Program-made: the position numbers and the translations under genes
Source: Dryas octopetala
Taxonomy: Eukaryota > Streptophyta > Magnoliopsida > Rosales > Rosaceae
Direction of reading: 5' to 3'
DNA length: 64,000 bases
Assembly: GCA_963921425.1 (NCBI GenBank)
Contig: OY992834.1
Location: forward strand, 7,254,001-7,318,000
Notes under the pieces: model-generated
Seen by the model: only the letters and a program-made list of their open reading frames with translations
What the model was told of the DNA's origin: nothing
Database searches by the model: none
Part shown: piece after piece, positions 12,510 to 25,935 of the stretch
How positions within the stretch are numbered: the first letter of the stretch is position 1
Layout: each line of letters begins with the position of its first letter

Positions 12510-15500
12510 ATGCCTTGTTTATCTTCGTCTCCACTTTTTTTTAACCCATCTCCAACGTCCAGCCGCCACTTCCCTCCTCAACGCCGCGCCACGTGTCCTG
12601 CATCTTCTTCAAAACGGTGCCGTTTCGCCTCCAAAGCGAATCCCCTCCTCTCACTTCCACTCCATTCCGCGAAGCTTTTCAGGAAACCCCTTCAATGCTC
12701 GTCCTCCTTGTCCATGTCTGCCGAGGAGGAGTCCACTTCAACATCTCAGGTTCCCGCTCTCGACCCAAAACCCTGTTTCAGAATTTCCTAAGTGTTTTCT
12801 TTTCTTTTCGGAAGCGAATGCTGCATTTAAATTTGGTCCCAGAAACAAGAAACCCGAAAAGTATTTCAATATTGTAACCAAAGCAGTTCAAAAAAATGGT
12901 AAATTGAAGAAAAGTAAAGCAAGGAATTTGAGTTTTTTAAATGGTTTTTAATTAAAGATTCGAACTTTGCTACATTTATGGTTGGCCTCACATTGTATAT
13001 GAAGAGTGAAATGATAGAATTCATTTCTGTTATTAAGTGTTTCTGTTAAGTTATGACCTCGTAATTTGTGTAGAATGGTGATCAGTTTCAGGGTATCTTG
13101 TTGTATTCAAGGGCATTCTGGGTTAGTGAATCAATTATTGCCTGGAATGTGGATGTTGGAAATAGTTCCTGCTACTTATTCGCTAGTAAAACTGCTGCTT
13201 TATCGATTACGAGTGATGGAGTTCTAGGTAAGCACTTTACTAACTCTTACTTCCCAATCATGAATCATGGTTATTTCAAGTCTAGAGGTTTAATTGGGCC
13301 AAAAAAAAAATAGTCTAGAAGTTTAATGAGACTTCTTTACTAACAGGTGAAGATGTAAAAGTTAAGCTTGAAGAAGATAGACACGGGCTTCCAGCAAATG
13401 TAATGTGTTGTGTTATCTGTAGAATCTGTGATCTTTTTATTCTTTATTTTGCTTGCATGCGACCTCTTGAGAAGTTTTGAAACATTGCTTAGGACTGACC
13501 CATGCTTCAAAATGAATGTTGTTAGGTGAAAGAAAAATTACCTCATATCAAAGATTACAGAGCTTTTAATGTGCCCCCGGATTTGGACGCCAAACCTCTT
13601 CTCAAATGTCAATTGGCAGTTGCTACTTTCAATTGTAAGAACGTTGTTGCATTTATTCTTTGCCAGTCAATTATGATCAATGCACTGTTAGATTAACAAT
13701 TTGGCTCTCAATTTATCAGTGTCTGTTTTCATGTTATACAGCTGATGGAAGGTGCATTGATGCTACTGGACTGCAGCTACCCGGTATCCTAGATGAATTG
13801 TTCTCATATAATGGCCCCCTGGGTGCAATTTATTCAAAAGAAGCAGTGTCACTTTACCTTTGGGCGCCTACTGCTCAGGTATCTTATAATTCAAACAAAG
13901 TTTTTATTACCTACTAGCCATGCTCTCTCAGTCCTACTTATGTAAGCAATCATGTGTTTCTTCAAAGCAGGCAATATGTGTTTGCATATATAAGGATCCA
14001 TCAGGTGGGAATCCCCTAGAAGTTGTGCAGCTTGAGGAAGTTAATGACGTTTGGAGTACTAAAGGACCAAAAAGTTGGGAAGGCTGCTATTATGTGTATG
14101 AAGTGTCTGTATACCATCCCAGCACCTTGCAAATTGAAAAATGCTATGCAAATGATCCATATGCTAGAGGGTATGTTGGTTGTCTCATTTAGCCAACAGT
14201 TATCCGAAAATAGCTAAGGTGTTTCCATATTCTAAAGTTTTGGCTACTATCTGCTAGTATATGTTTAGTCATGGACCTTGATATTTATGCCTACGTATTG
14301 ACATTTCTCATGATTTAATACCTTTTTTTATTTTTCTTGGAGCTAGGCTGTCAGCAGATGGTCGGCGGACATTGTTGATCAATCTTGATTCTGATAATAC
14401 AAAACCTGAAGGATGGGATAAATTGGTAGAAGAGAAACCTGATATACTTTCTTTTTCTGACATAAGTATTTATGAGTTGCACATAAGAGATTTCAGGTAA
14501 TTTCTAGTTTTTATGTGATTATAGTATTTATAATTACTCATCTTCAATTCTTATTTAAAAAACATATATGAAAATCATAAAACAATTTAAAGATTACACA
14601 TTATAGGATTTTCATGTATTGTTTAGCTACTTCATAGAGCTCTTGGGACAGGATCTGGTAGGAAGTTTTATGCCTTATCACTTCAAAACTTGAAAGATCT
14701 ATATAATGCCACTTTCAGCCAATTTTCTGTAAAAAGGGTTTCAAGTGATATATGATATTGTTTGACGAGAAATGTGTTTGTTTCTCTAGATATGATTATT
14801 GTTTTGGTATTGCACTGAATTCTTTAGGTTTACGTCCTAATATATTGAGTTTCTGTTACAGTGCCAGTGACCAGACTGTGCATCCTGAATTTCGTGGTGG
14901 ATATCTGGCCTTCACTTTACAGGTAGTTATATTTTTCTGCCCTGATGACTAACAAAGCTGTTGCTCTGAGAAGAATATGAAATTTTCTCTACCTCTTTAT
15001 ATTATAGCGCCAAAGAGGGTGTAACCCAAGTATACCCAAAAGTCTACTAAGTAAAAACTTGGAAACCAAAATGTTAAAAAAAACATTTTCATGTGTGGTT
15101 GTCTAATGGGTAACTTTTGCACACCAGAATGGATAACGCCTAGTTTCCTTTGTTTCTGTATCTTGAACATGTATATTTTATTCTGATCGGTCTTTTGTAA
15201 GCACTCTAATTATTCAGTTACATGTGGATCTTACATGATAGATGAAAGGAGAAAGAAATACTATGAGCGCATACTAATTAACAGTATGCATGTACTGCTT
15301 GAAGGATTCAGCCGGTGTATTTCATTTGAAGAAATTATCAAATGCTGGTATTACTCATGTCCATCTACTGCCCGCATTCCAGTTCGCAGGTGTTGATGAT
15401 GACAAGGAGAACTGGAAGAGTGTAGGTAAGAGAATATCTTAGCTCAGGCTTAATTGTTCTCTCTCAATCCCTATACTTGCAGAAGAAATAAAACAATTTT

Positions 15501-15560
15501 TTTTTTGTTTGTTTCTGTATGCATTGTTTGTGCATGTGGATGCCAAACAGAATAATAAGT

Positions 15561-15603
<43 letters not shown>

Positions 15604-16334
15604 GTCCAAAAGGAGAGGACCGGTTGAGATATAGATCAAGCATGTGGGACCTGCGTGGGGCTGGCTCCCATTCAGGGGTGCCACAGCATGTGACAGCAAC
15701 CGGCCCTTTACATTTGAACTTCAAATGGAAAGGATCCTGTTCGATTGATGTTGAGGCCAAACAGAATACGATGCATGCATTATGTGTGTTTATGTTGACG
15801 TTTCTGAAATTAAGTGTGGTTGAGCTTAAATTGGCTGATTTTTCTTGTGCTTGGTTGCATCATTCGTCTGTATGACATATGGCCAGATCCCAAGATACTT
15901 GAAAAGTTACCTTCAGATTCAGCTGAGCAACAAGCTCTAATTACAGCTATCCAAAATGATGATGCGTATAACTGGGGGTATGCTCGCGCCAATTTGTTTT
16001 ACACTCTCTGTTTGAGGTACTAAGTGTTGGCTTGATCTTTATTTTTATTCTGTCTTTTGAAGGTACAATCCTGTTCTCTGGGGGGTCCCTAAAGGAAGCT
16101 ATGCAAGTAATGCAAATGGTTCACACCGTGCAGTTGAGTTTAGGAAGATGGTGCAGGTCTGGATATCGTGACAAGGAACTTGTGTTTGATGTGTCTTGTG
16201 AAATGCTACATAAGTAGAGTTTTGTTACCCTGCTTTGCAGTCAATTTAAGTTTTTCTTCTATTTTCTTAACTGGCTCTATGTTCTCTCTGTTTGGAATTT
16301 CCTTGTCTTGTTGTATTTCAGGAGAGAAAATATA

Positions 16335-16402
<68 letters not shown>

Positions 16403-18160
16403 ATCCTTCCTTCTCCTCTGAATTTCCTGTTTTCTGCTTTCAGTGGTCCCTTGTATACCTCCTGTGTACTGACAAATAATGGAAATAAGGGTTTATTGGT
16501 TGCAGGCACTTAACCTTTATGGTCTCCGTGTTGTCTTGGATGTTGTCTACAATCATTTGCATGGAAGTGGGCCCTTTGATGAGAATTCTGTTCTTGACAA
16601 GGTCGTGATTTGTTATTACTTTTTTATGATCCCCCGATATATAGAATGCTGTCCTGTCTTATATTTCTTCCTGAATGGTTTCTCCACTCTTCTGTTGTGA
16701 CTTGTGACTTAAATTTTATTTACAGATTGTCCCAGGATACTACTTGAGAAGAAACACAGATGGTTTTATTGAGAATAGTACATGCGTGAACAACACTGCT
16801 AGTGAGCATTTTATGGTTGAGCGTTTAATTATTGATGATCTATTGCACTGGGCAGCTGATTATAAGGTGATTGTTTACTCATCAAATGGTCTCTTAGTTA
16901 CGTTGGAAATGAAATTTTTTTCCTTTGTCAGCGTGAAGTATTTTTCTCATCTGTCTAGTGTACTGATATATTGTCAACTTTAGGGGGGTTTATGATTTTT
17001 ATGCATCATTGCAGATCTACTTGAGTTTTAATTGGGGATTCTGTAATTATGAATCATATGACTATTTTTGCAGGTTGATGGGTTTCGGTTTGACCTTATG
17101 GGTCATATAATGAAAAGAACAATGGTATGTAATTCTCAGCCAGTGAGCATGGTGCAATGAGTGGATGTATAATAGCCACGTTTCTAAAAGATACTAATCT
17201 GTGTACAGGTGAAAGCAAAAGATGCACTCTGCAGTCTAACAAAGGAAAGGGATGAAGTTGATGGTTCAAGTATCTACATGTAAGTTTGGAGCTTTTCAAT
17301 ATTTTTATTGAAGACAGTTTCTGTTATTGTAGCTTTGGAAATTGGTGCTTGAATTTTCTTTGTGGACCTGTTGTTTTGTTTATGATACTTGAATCCATAG
17401 CATGATTTTGGCTTACTCTTCCCCTTTTTACCGCTATCAAGATATGGTGAAGGATGGGATTTTGGTGAAGTTGCCAATAATGGGCGTGGAATAAATGCGT
17501 CGCAGTTCAATCTTTGTGGAACTGGAATTGGGAGGTATATTTTTACTTTTCCATTATATGGAGTCTAAAATTTCTTTTCTTTGCTGTTTGGAAACTTGTA
17601 AATAACATTCTATGTGGTAATTATGTATAAAATAGGATTGCCTCATCAAATTTTGTGTTTCACTTGTTGACAACTGAAAGAATACTACCTGCACCTATTT
17701 TGGATTTATTTCTCACCTTACCAAAGAGTCAAAAGAGACAGAAATATAGATGTTCCTTGCTTTGACTTCAACCTTGTAGTGGACTGACTTATAGTAGTCA
17801 AATGTTAATTCAGTGGGAATTGTATTACTAACTTTTCCTTTTCTTCTATTTCTTCTTCACTGCCTAAATTATGTATTGGCTTATCTAGAGGGAATCACCT
17901 TATCAAGTCAATTACATTTTTTATTATCTGTGCGAGGCAGCTAGTTCTTATGAATTATTGGGAAATTTAATTCAGTTTTAATGATCGAATACGGGATGCA
18001 ATACTTGGTGGATCTCCATTTGGCCATCCACTTCAGCAAGGATTTGTGACTGGTTTACTGTTGCAGGTATATTGTGATTTTTTTTTTGGGGAATTCTTAG
18101 TTGATTCTATATGTAAGTAGTCAAATGTAGGTAGTCTATCAGTGCCTTCCCATAGCTTAC

Positions 18161-18202
<42 letters not shown>

Positions 18203-21200
18203 CCGGGTTGTACATTTCTTAGAGTTGTTACTATAGTGAGATTATTACAAATTTTTTTTCAGCTGCTTTCAAGCATGTGCTAATAAGTTGCATGCATATC
18301 TTTTCAATAAAAAAAGTTGCATGTATATGAATGCATGACTATGGATGCTCTCTTGTAAAACAGTTTGACATGATATGTTATCTGATAATCACCATGAAGT
18401 CATATCTGAATGTGTAATGCATTTTGCATGATCAACGATTACAAGCCAGACAATTTGGCAAAAGCGCATCACTGTATGCATATATCTTCTTTTACAAGAA
18501 AAATTGCTTTCTTATGTAGAGTGTCTGTATGATTATTTTAATGATAGTTAATAGGTTTATTCTTTCTTCTGTAGCCTAATGGTCACGATCATGGTCCAGA
18601 AGCTGTTGCAGAACACATGCTTGCTGCATCAAAGGATCACATTCAGGTTTATCATCTTGATGTATTCTCATCTGTCTATTGTTTTCTTTTTGGCCATACA
18701 TATTTAGTGTTGAAAACAAAATTGTAGTGTTGGAATCCGTTATTTTCTTAGTCCATTGTACAAATCAATCATGAAATATCTACATGAAAAATGCAGACAA
18801 ACAAGATATGGTTTCTTCTTGACTTTACTAGGAGCTAGGAATTTTAAGTCAGAAATGAAGTTCTCTGTGTACTTTGAAGTTTCTTCTTTGTGTCATGCTT
18901 CTCATCCGTATAAATTTTTGTTCGTCAGTCGTAATAATATAGCTATTGTTTAACACATATGGATCCACATCTTATTATCTTTCTTTGCTGATATTGCAGT
19001 AATGGTCCTAAACCAGTTTTGTCTTTTTTATTCTTTTTGTGATTATATCTAATTTAGTACAGTAATTCAGGTTGGCATGGCTGCAAACCTGAGGGACTTT
19101 GTGCTAACCAATTGTGAAGGGAAAGAGGTATACCTTAATACCAGAGGATAAGTCTTATGCAGTATATTTGCTAATATCTAAACTTGCACTTTGCTCCTGA
19201 ACGTCTATGGTTTGATGCAGCTATATTATTTACTAGGTCATGAATTTTCTAAAACGTCTTTATGATTATTTTTCTGTTGGTATATCTTAATGTAGGGTTG
19301 GTGCCTTTCTTTGTGAATCTTTTACTATCTTTTTTAACTGAATGATGTTATTCAACTTATGCAGTTACACCATATCATTCTTCTTTGTTGACGTTTTACC
19401 GGAAAATGCATTACCTTGGCATTTCTTTATGATGATTCCCTCAGGTAAAAGGATCAGAAGTATTGACATATGGTGGGACAACTGTAGGATATACCTTATG
19501 CCCTACTGAAACTGTAAGGATCTAGATCAGAATTTATAATTTTAGTTCTTGTGATTTTGTGCCTATCATCACCTTGTTTGAATATGTACTTTTGATTCTT
19601 GTTTTTGAGCATTATGTTGTTTGAGCCATTTTTTATTATAAATTATACCCTTGGCTGATGTAATGGAATGCGTGATTTTAGACCATTTGGTTGAGTCCCA
19701 ATGGTTGAGTGGGCTTAGCAAGTCCAAGTGTCCTTTGGATGCTAGCCGGTGAGAAATGGAAACCTTGAGGATCCAGTGAGGTTCAAGGAATCCTTGGAGA
19801 TTAGGAATCGTAGAAGAATTTGTAGTGAATCGAGATCCGATCCAAGAGATTGAGGCTTGAGGGTTCATCCCTTCTCATCTTTCTTTTTGTGAATTGAAAT
19901 ATGTGTGTGTGATTTTTTATGACTTTACTGATACTTCTGCAAGATACTGCAAGTCTGCAAGATATCATTCTTACAGCTGAAATCACTACGGGTCTCTCTC
20001 TCTCTGTCCATCCAAATAGATATCAACATTAGGATCATCGATGTTGATGTATTTGTTGATAACTTGATATTGATGTAGATATTAATGTCTTAATTCTTAA
20101 AGGTAGACGAATGGTTATTAACTTGGAAAAACCATGTGACTGATAACTTCGATTGTTTTCCAGATTAATTATGCTTCTGCTCATGACAATGAAACTCTGT
20201 TTGACATTGTGAGTCTGAAGGTATGATCAATATACTTCTACAGAGTTTTATTTTACTTGTGATTTTTATCTTCTTGTCTAATTCAATTCATTACTTGTAG
20301 ACTCCAATGGAAATTTCTGTAGATGAGAGGTGCAGGATAAATCACTTGGCAACAAGTATAATAGCACTATCACAGGTTTTAAATGCTATTAAATTTTAAC
20401 CGATGATGAATTCATGCAATTTTTCCTTTTACTGTACATGATGTTTGTTTTATACAATTGCATTGACCATAGGTTTTGAAGTCTGTAGTGTATTATAGAG
20501 TGACACTTATGGCAAGGCAGGCGAGTTTGTCTTTTTATCCTTAGAATTGGTTACTTGCGAAATTATTATTGTTTTTTTTTATAAGGGGTTATAAGAGAAT
20601 TTCTTAAAGCGTTTTGATTCCCGTGTCTCTTCTCCTGGAGAGATTTATGGGAGGATTATGCAAAGTTCTACAACTGACCAAATTTGTCAGGCTCAGACCG
20701 TGAAAAAAGACCAATTTTGTAAGGCTCACAAAGGGCACGTGTGATATGAAGTTGGTGCCTTGTGCAGACCAACTTGGATATGATTAAACTTTTTGAGCCC
20801 AATTTGGTGTATTGTGGTACAAAAAATAGATGAGGAACTATTGAGTTTTTTTCTTCCTGTTAACTGATGGAGAGATCTATTTTTAAACATTTGCTTCAAA
20901 TATTGCATTGACCCTTAGTATGATACCCCCAAATGAAATATTTCCAAACTTCATTCATTCACCATTTCAACAAGTTTGACTAACCTTAGTTGGGCAGTGA
21001 TTTTCTGGCTGGCTGTTAGCATTATTTATAATGTTTAATAATGCATTTTCTGGTGTATTGTATGATCACTCAGTATTTAAATGGTTTCCTAATTTTAGGG
21101 AATACCATTTTTCCACGCCGGCGATGAGATGCTCCGTTCAAAATCACTTGATCGTGATTCATACAATTCTGGTGACTGGTTCAATAGGTCCACTATTAAT

Positions 21201-22590
21201 CTCATTCTTTCATTACTATCTTAATTATAATCGTTATGTAAGATTATGGACAATCGTACTTTTAATTGCTAGAATGAGTATATGATCTTCTCTATGATAA
21301 TACTAATTCCGAGTTACAAGTTGGAACCCATCTCTGGTCATAAATAGATATCCCACTCCTATGTAATCATTACTGATTGAGGAATCAATGCAAGCTGTAA
21401 CATGTCCCTGTCTTGCTCAAATTTAATATTTGGTTGTCATGATTCCAGGCTTGACTTCACTTACAATTCTAACAATTGGGGTATTGGCCTTCCTCCAAAA
21501 GAGAAAAATGAAAAGACCTGGCCACTGTAAGCACTCTTTTATATCCACAATCATTTGATTCTGTAGCTCTCATGATTTTAATTGTGATGTAGAAACCCTT
21601 GCTAATGGTGGATCTAAGCATCTGGCATCAGACCCTTTAGAAAAACTGGTATGATATGTCCATTGATAATTTCTGGTTCTGTATCTTTTTCAGGATTAGA
21701 CCAAGATTAGCTGAGCCATCCTTTAAACCTCAGAAGAGTCACATCCATGCTGCTGTGGAGAATTTTTCAGATTTGTTACGTATTAGGTACTCTTCACCCC
21801 TTTTCCGTTTGAGGACAGCAAATGCTATTCAGGTGAGAGGACTTAATTAATATAAACATTTCCCTTTATTTCTTGTTAAATTTACTTCACAATGGCACTT
21901 TTCAATTTTATCTTTAATTCCCTTTTCAATTTACATTACTTTTTTACCTTTGTTTATATTAGACTTGGTACTGTAAAAAATTACTTGCAACTGCTTACAA
22001 GGAGTAAGAGAAACCAAATTCACTCCCAAGTTTTAAATACATAGTATTCAATTTTCCAGGAACGGGTACGTTTCCACAATACTGGTCCTTCATCGGTCCC
22101 TGGAATCATAGTAATGAGCATTGAGGATGGTCATGAAGGAGTGCCAGGGCTATCTCAACTGGATCCAATGTTAGTATAATTATATTTCAGCCTTTAATTC
22201 TGATGATGCCAGTGTTGGAAGAATAATTCATTTGCAAACATTTGTGCTGTACAGCTACTCGTATGTTGTGGTTATCGTCAATGCATCTCCAACTGAGGTG
22301 TCATTTTCAAGTCCTCCTCTTCGGGCTAAGACTCTTCAATTGCATCCTGTACAGGTAGTCATGTTTTTTATTTGTTTTTTTATGTCTTAATGCTGAGCTC
22401 TTATCTCTTGAAGTTGCTTCATATATAGATCACCTTATTTGTTTTCTTATGGCTCTTTAATACAAACTTGGTGCAGGTATTGTCAACTGATGAAAGAGCT
22501 AAAAGATCTGTGTATGACAAATGCTCAGGATGCTTTACTGTGCCCCCAAGAACAACATCTGTGTTTGTTGAGCCTCGGGCCGTTGTTTGA
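12510..22590 (+). CDS. PU1: Chloroplast pullulanase (limit dextrinase), 28 exons
   Basis: This GH13 debranching enzyme hydrolyses alpha-1,6 links of limit dextrins during starch breakdown and trimming in plastids. Exons: 12510-12749, 13074-13227, 13347-13399, 13526-13634, 13742-13878, 13971-14170, 14347-14496, 14862-14922, 15305-15425, 15887-15977, 16063-16156, 16506-16601, 16726-16866, 17074-17124, 17209-17279, 17442-17534, 17976-18066, 18575-18646, 19071-19127, 19445-19513, 20164-20220, 20301-20375, 21099-21187, 21449-21526, 21694-21832, 22060-22169, 22255-22354, 22477-22590. They join in frame to 970 residues, close to the usual size. A Ser/Pro/Arg-rich transit peptide fills about the first 60-70 residues. 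Signature YNWGY is near 436, DVVYNH near 482, nucleophile Asp in GFRFD near 556, acid/base Glu in GEGW near 593, and AHDNE near 724. Exon 2 could instead begin at 13092, six residues shorter. All catalytic motifs are intact. Confidence 0.93.
15566..15599 (+). repeat. (CT)n microsatellite in a pullulanase intron
   Basis: A run of 17 CT dinucleotides within intron 9 of the pullulanase gene. It is not coding; apparent open frames across it are artefacts. Confidence 0.95.
16339..16400 (+). repeat. (CT)n microsatellite in a pullulanase intron
   Basis: About 31 CT units in intron 11 of the pullulanase gene, likely length-polymorphic. Confidence 0.95.
18164..18202 (+). repeat. Poly-T tract in pullulanase intron 17
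   Basis: An unbroken run of 39 T. It could mark the tail of an old reverse-strand retroposon, but no element body is recognisable next to it. Its length is also sensitive to assembly error. Confidence 0.9.
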
Positions 22591-24622
22591 TCGAGTAGCT
22601 CTTCTGTAGACATGGTCCACCAAGAATGTTACAAATAAGTGCCATGGTCGAACAGTGACTAATAAGTTCCCCTGCAGCCAGTGGAGTATGGTTTATATAT
22701 ACTCGGAGTACACTTGGCCTCAACCTTTGTGGTTTGGGTCTGCTCTTGAGAGGGGAGACAGGCAAAAGCCATGGGTTTTTGATACACTCATATATATTAA
22801 TTACTCTACTATATGGAAGGCTGAAAATATATAAAATAAAAATTGAAGAAAATTTGGGTGACTCTGTTTGGAGATCCCACGCCCGCGTCGTGTCACGCAC
22901 CATCGCGATTGTGAGTATAACAGCGGCGAAAACAAATCAGCCCATTTGTTTTTTTGGTAGGACCAAAACAAATGGCAATAAAAGTCAGCCCATTTGTTTG
23001 CTCACTGCATAGAGGCCCACGTTGTTCTAATTGTTAAACGAATCAAATATTGTGTATCTAATTGTAATGTTATATATCTTGTGTACCAACTTTTAAGTGT
23101 AAATTTGAAGCTGCTGCCACTGTTCTATTTCTTTAGCCAATGATGAATCTATGACCTAGAAAAACCAATGCTACTAGCAACAAATTAACCAATTTGTTGA
23201 AACTTCTCCAACCAATAATCGAAAGGAATAACAAAGCAATTGGGGCCTTCTTAAAATTGATGCATCTGGATGTATCTTTGAAGCTAGAGCTGTTCTTTTT
23301 AAGTACTTAATTCAAACATTCAAATGTAATTAGTGGTGTACCCACATCAACCATTGAAGGCGACACAAGGCATCAACATTAAGGACATTCATATATACCA
23401 AAATGCAAATCTCCAGAGCAGGATCAAGCAATTCAAATATTTTGACAAACCAAAAAAAGCTCCAATACAAGATAATATAAGTATCCATAAGTTCAATATA
23501 AGTTCTCAGCCCCATTTCATTCACATTAAGTTCTCAACCCCATTTCATTCACTTCTGAACAGCAAATCTTGGACATCATCATCCATCAAAGCTTAAGTTG
23601 GACAGTACGCTAAAAAGAAAAAAACAAAGAAAATAAATTAATTATGGAATATATAACATTAGTTGAATCCATTAAATTGATTTTGCAAATATACCTGCAC
23701 GCGAAAATAATCATCAATATCATCCATGGGACCATGTCTGCATCTTTATCCAGAGGCAGGTCTACATAAAACACAATCAAATTACATATTGCAATTGCAC
23801 AAACAATAAAAACAGAATCTACAACTTCGACCCCAAAAAACCCAATTGCATTGCCCATGTTAATTTCCCCAACAAACACAACTAGTTATAAATCAAACAT
23901 CAACCAATTGAAAAAAAAAAAAAAAATTAAAATAAGAAGACAGAAAGCTCACACTGTAAGAAGTAGGAGTGTCACACAAGGATTTGCATATTAATTCAAG
24001 AAAGGAATGCCATGAATTTATTAAATCCATCAGCATATGATTAAAATTTACTTTTCCATGCTATAGTATCTTGAGTGAGCCAATGGGCTTCGACAAAACT
24101 GGTGCATGGTCCACCAGAAACTCGTTGAAAGAAAGAAGAAGCATATATACTTTTAATTGATTCGATGATAATCTAACAATGTATCAACTATCAAATCCAA
24201 CAGGAACCACCAGTTTGCCAATTCTGCCTCAGGAAGTTTTCGTAGCAGCTGCTTCATTTGTTGTAGATAAAGAATAATGAAAATGACATCATCAACAGCC
24301 GGAGAATACATACAATCACGTCGCAGTTATGTTATATTTTTGTCAGTTAACCTTTACAAGTAAGAAGCTAGAATTTGTTCCCTTTTGATAACTAATGATA
24401 ATATTTTGATGCTGCAAGATGATCGCGAGCAAGTTAGCTAGATTGGATATGATGTTGTTTAGCATTCCACGTACGTACATGAAACAATTAATAACGAAGG
24501 ACAGAAATCAATTATATATATTTAAGGATATATATTACTCGATCGATCAATACTCTCTCTCAGGCAAACACAAACCATGCGTGCTTATAAAATTATAATT
24601 AATCAGCAAGAGCAAGATTAAC
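22591..24622. other. Pullulanase 3' UTR and intergenic spacer
   Basis: The first 270 bp or so are the probable pullulanase 3' UTR; they recur in fragments at 33000-33040 and 39800-40080. From 23098 to 23744 the sequence is duplicated almost unchanged at 31034. The only long open frames are weak and unsupported. The spacer is also the downstream flank of the kelch-like gene on the opposite strand, so the two genes converge here. Confidence 0.55.
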
Positions 24623-25786
24623 TTACAGTGGCACAAAGCAACCAAGAAGTTTAACTTTTGTATCCTCAGACTGTGGCTTGCTATCAAAGATGCGAGTATT
24701 AAGGATTATGAATTCCCGTTTTGATTTAGAATCCGAATGGATGTCCCTGTCCCTTGTATTTGAAAATTCCAAGGTTACCGCAAAAAAGCGCATAAACCCG
24801 GTCTCAGTGTCAGGCATCCAATCACAACTGAGAAAGTCCATGTAACAGGCCAGAATAAGGCAGACTTTTCGATCTCCCAGATCGACAAAACTATACTGGA
24901 ATGGTCTGGCAACATAAGACAATTGGAAGTTTGGCAAATCCAGAGCTCCAATAATGCGCATAGTATCATCATTGAACATTTGGTAGACTACTATAGGCTT
25001 TGCACAACTTAACTGGTAGGTAAACATTAGGCAATCATCATCATCTGACACAGTTAAAGCTTTGCCATGAAAGGGTAAAGGGCAAGGGAGGCCTTTGAAC
25101 GTAGACTTTGTAATCTCCCATTTGGATTGTGGGTTAGAGCAGTCGAATGAGTAAATGTATGGACGATTTGGAGTGGAGACAAGGAGCTTGTTGTTCACAA
25201 CTGCATTAGAGTAGAATTGAGCAAAATAGTCATAGAACTTGCCTTCGTAAAATGGAGGTTTAGGCAGGGCCGACCATTTCCCGACTGCCGGGTCCAATAC
25301 CTCGAAAGATAAACATTTATTCCAACATAAATGGTTGACCTTACTGGGGAGAGCATAGAGTTTCCCGGCCACCTCCTGCAGCCATGGTTCAGATTTCCCT
25401 GTTTGGAAATTCGGAAATCTTCCCATCTTGATTTCGGTGGTTGTTGTATCACTAGTGTCAAACACATAAATTCCTCTAGACGCGACTAATTCGGATCCCA
25501 CACGAGACATGGGGCCACTACTGGGGGTTTTGGGTTTCAAGCCTCCGGCGAAAAGGATTTTGGAGCCCAAAATTCCGCAACCCACATAATCTTTAAGATT
25601 GTCATCCGCCCTATAACCCACTTGGCGGAATGAGAATTCACTGCACTTGTGCCATGATCTGGTATCTGGATTAGGGCAAGTGCATGATAACAGATCGCTC
25701 AATCTAATAGCCTGGACAACGTAAGCAACCTTCAATCCTGTGTGCTCGATGGTACATACGTATATGTTTTCTGGCACAGCAGGCAT
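24623..25786 (-). CDS. Kelch/beta-propeller-like protein, single exon
   Basis: An uninterrupted frame of 387 residues starts at the first in-frame ATG (MPAVPENIYVC). An in-frame stop lies 84 bp upstream of that ATG, so no longer ATG start is possible. The protein resembles plant kelch-type or F-box-associated propeller proteins: phrases such as GSKILFAGGLKP, GIYVFDTSDT, FEVLDPAVGKWSALPKPPF and VNNKLLVSTP recur at about 45-60 residue spacing. I see no N-terminal F-box, signal peptide or membrane segment. Its biochemical role is unknown; propellers usually bind protein partners. The stop codon overlaps a perfect donor-like CTGTAAGT, so an unannotated last intron is possible. Two damaged relatives lie at 10350-11190 and 31034-32228, so the gene belongs to a locally duplicating family. 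Confidence 0.75.
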   Translation of the reverse strand: MPAVPENIYVCTIEHTGLKVAYVVQAIRLSDLLSCTCPNPDTRSWHKCSEFSFRQVGYRADDNLKDYVGCGILGSKILFAGGLKPKTPSSGPMSRVGSELVASRGIYVFDTSDTTTTEIKMGRFPNFQTGKSEPWLQEVAGKLYALPSKVNHLCWNKCLSFEVLDPAVGKWSALPKPPFYEGKFYDYFAQFYSNAVVNNKLLVSTPNRPYIYSFDCSNPQSKWEITKSTFKGLPCPLPFHGKALTVSDDDDCLMFTYQLSCAKPIVVYQMFNDDTMRIIGALDLPNFQLSYVARPFQYSFVDLGDRKVCLILACYMDFLSCDWMPDTETGFMRFFAVTLEFSNTRDRDIHSDSKSKREFIILNTRIFDSKPQSEDTKVKLLGCFVPL

Positions 25787-25927
25787 GGCTTTTTCCTTCT
25801 TCCGCTTGTCAGTACCTTTCGTCTTCTCCAAGCTATTGCTAGCCCCCCAAGCCCGAAACCCTAACTAGATTAGATAGGTTTTCCAATTTCTTAACTTTCA
25901 CGCATCCAAGCAGCACCCTTTTTTCTT

Positions 25928-25935
25928 TATTTATA
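25928..25935 (-). promoter_or_regulatory. Probable TATA box of the kelch-like gene
   Basis: On the minus strand this reads TATAAATA, about 142 bp before the proposed ATG. The same motif is retained in the duplicated leader near 32035-32045. Confidence 0.4.

Noticed and set aside
15464..15875. Long frames on both strands around a CT repeat
   Set aside because: They lie in an intron of the pullulanase gene and run across the microsatellite; family alignment shows no exon there.
19700..19795. tRNA-like A-box (TGGTTGAGTGG) and B-box-like GGTTCAAGG, a possible SINE
   Set aside because: The boxes are about 77 bp apart, the B-box lacks the required CC end, and no A-rich tail or target-site duplication is seen.
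22535..23012. Frames over the end of the pullulanase gene on both strands
   Set aside because: They overlap the last exon and the 3' UTR and have no recognisable content.
23610..23879. Minus-strand frame rich in hydrophobic residues
   Set aside because: It is AT-rich spacer copied at 31560 with frame-breaking differences; no membrane-protein family fits.
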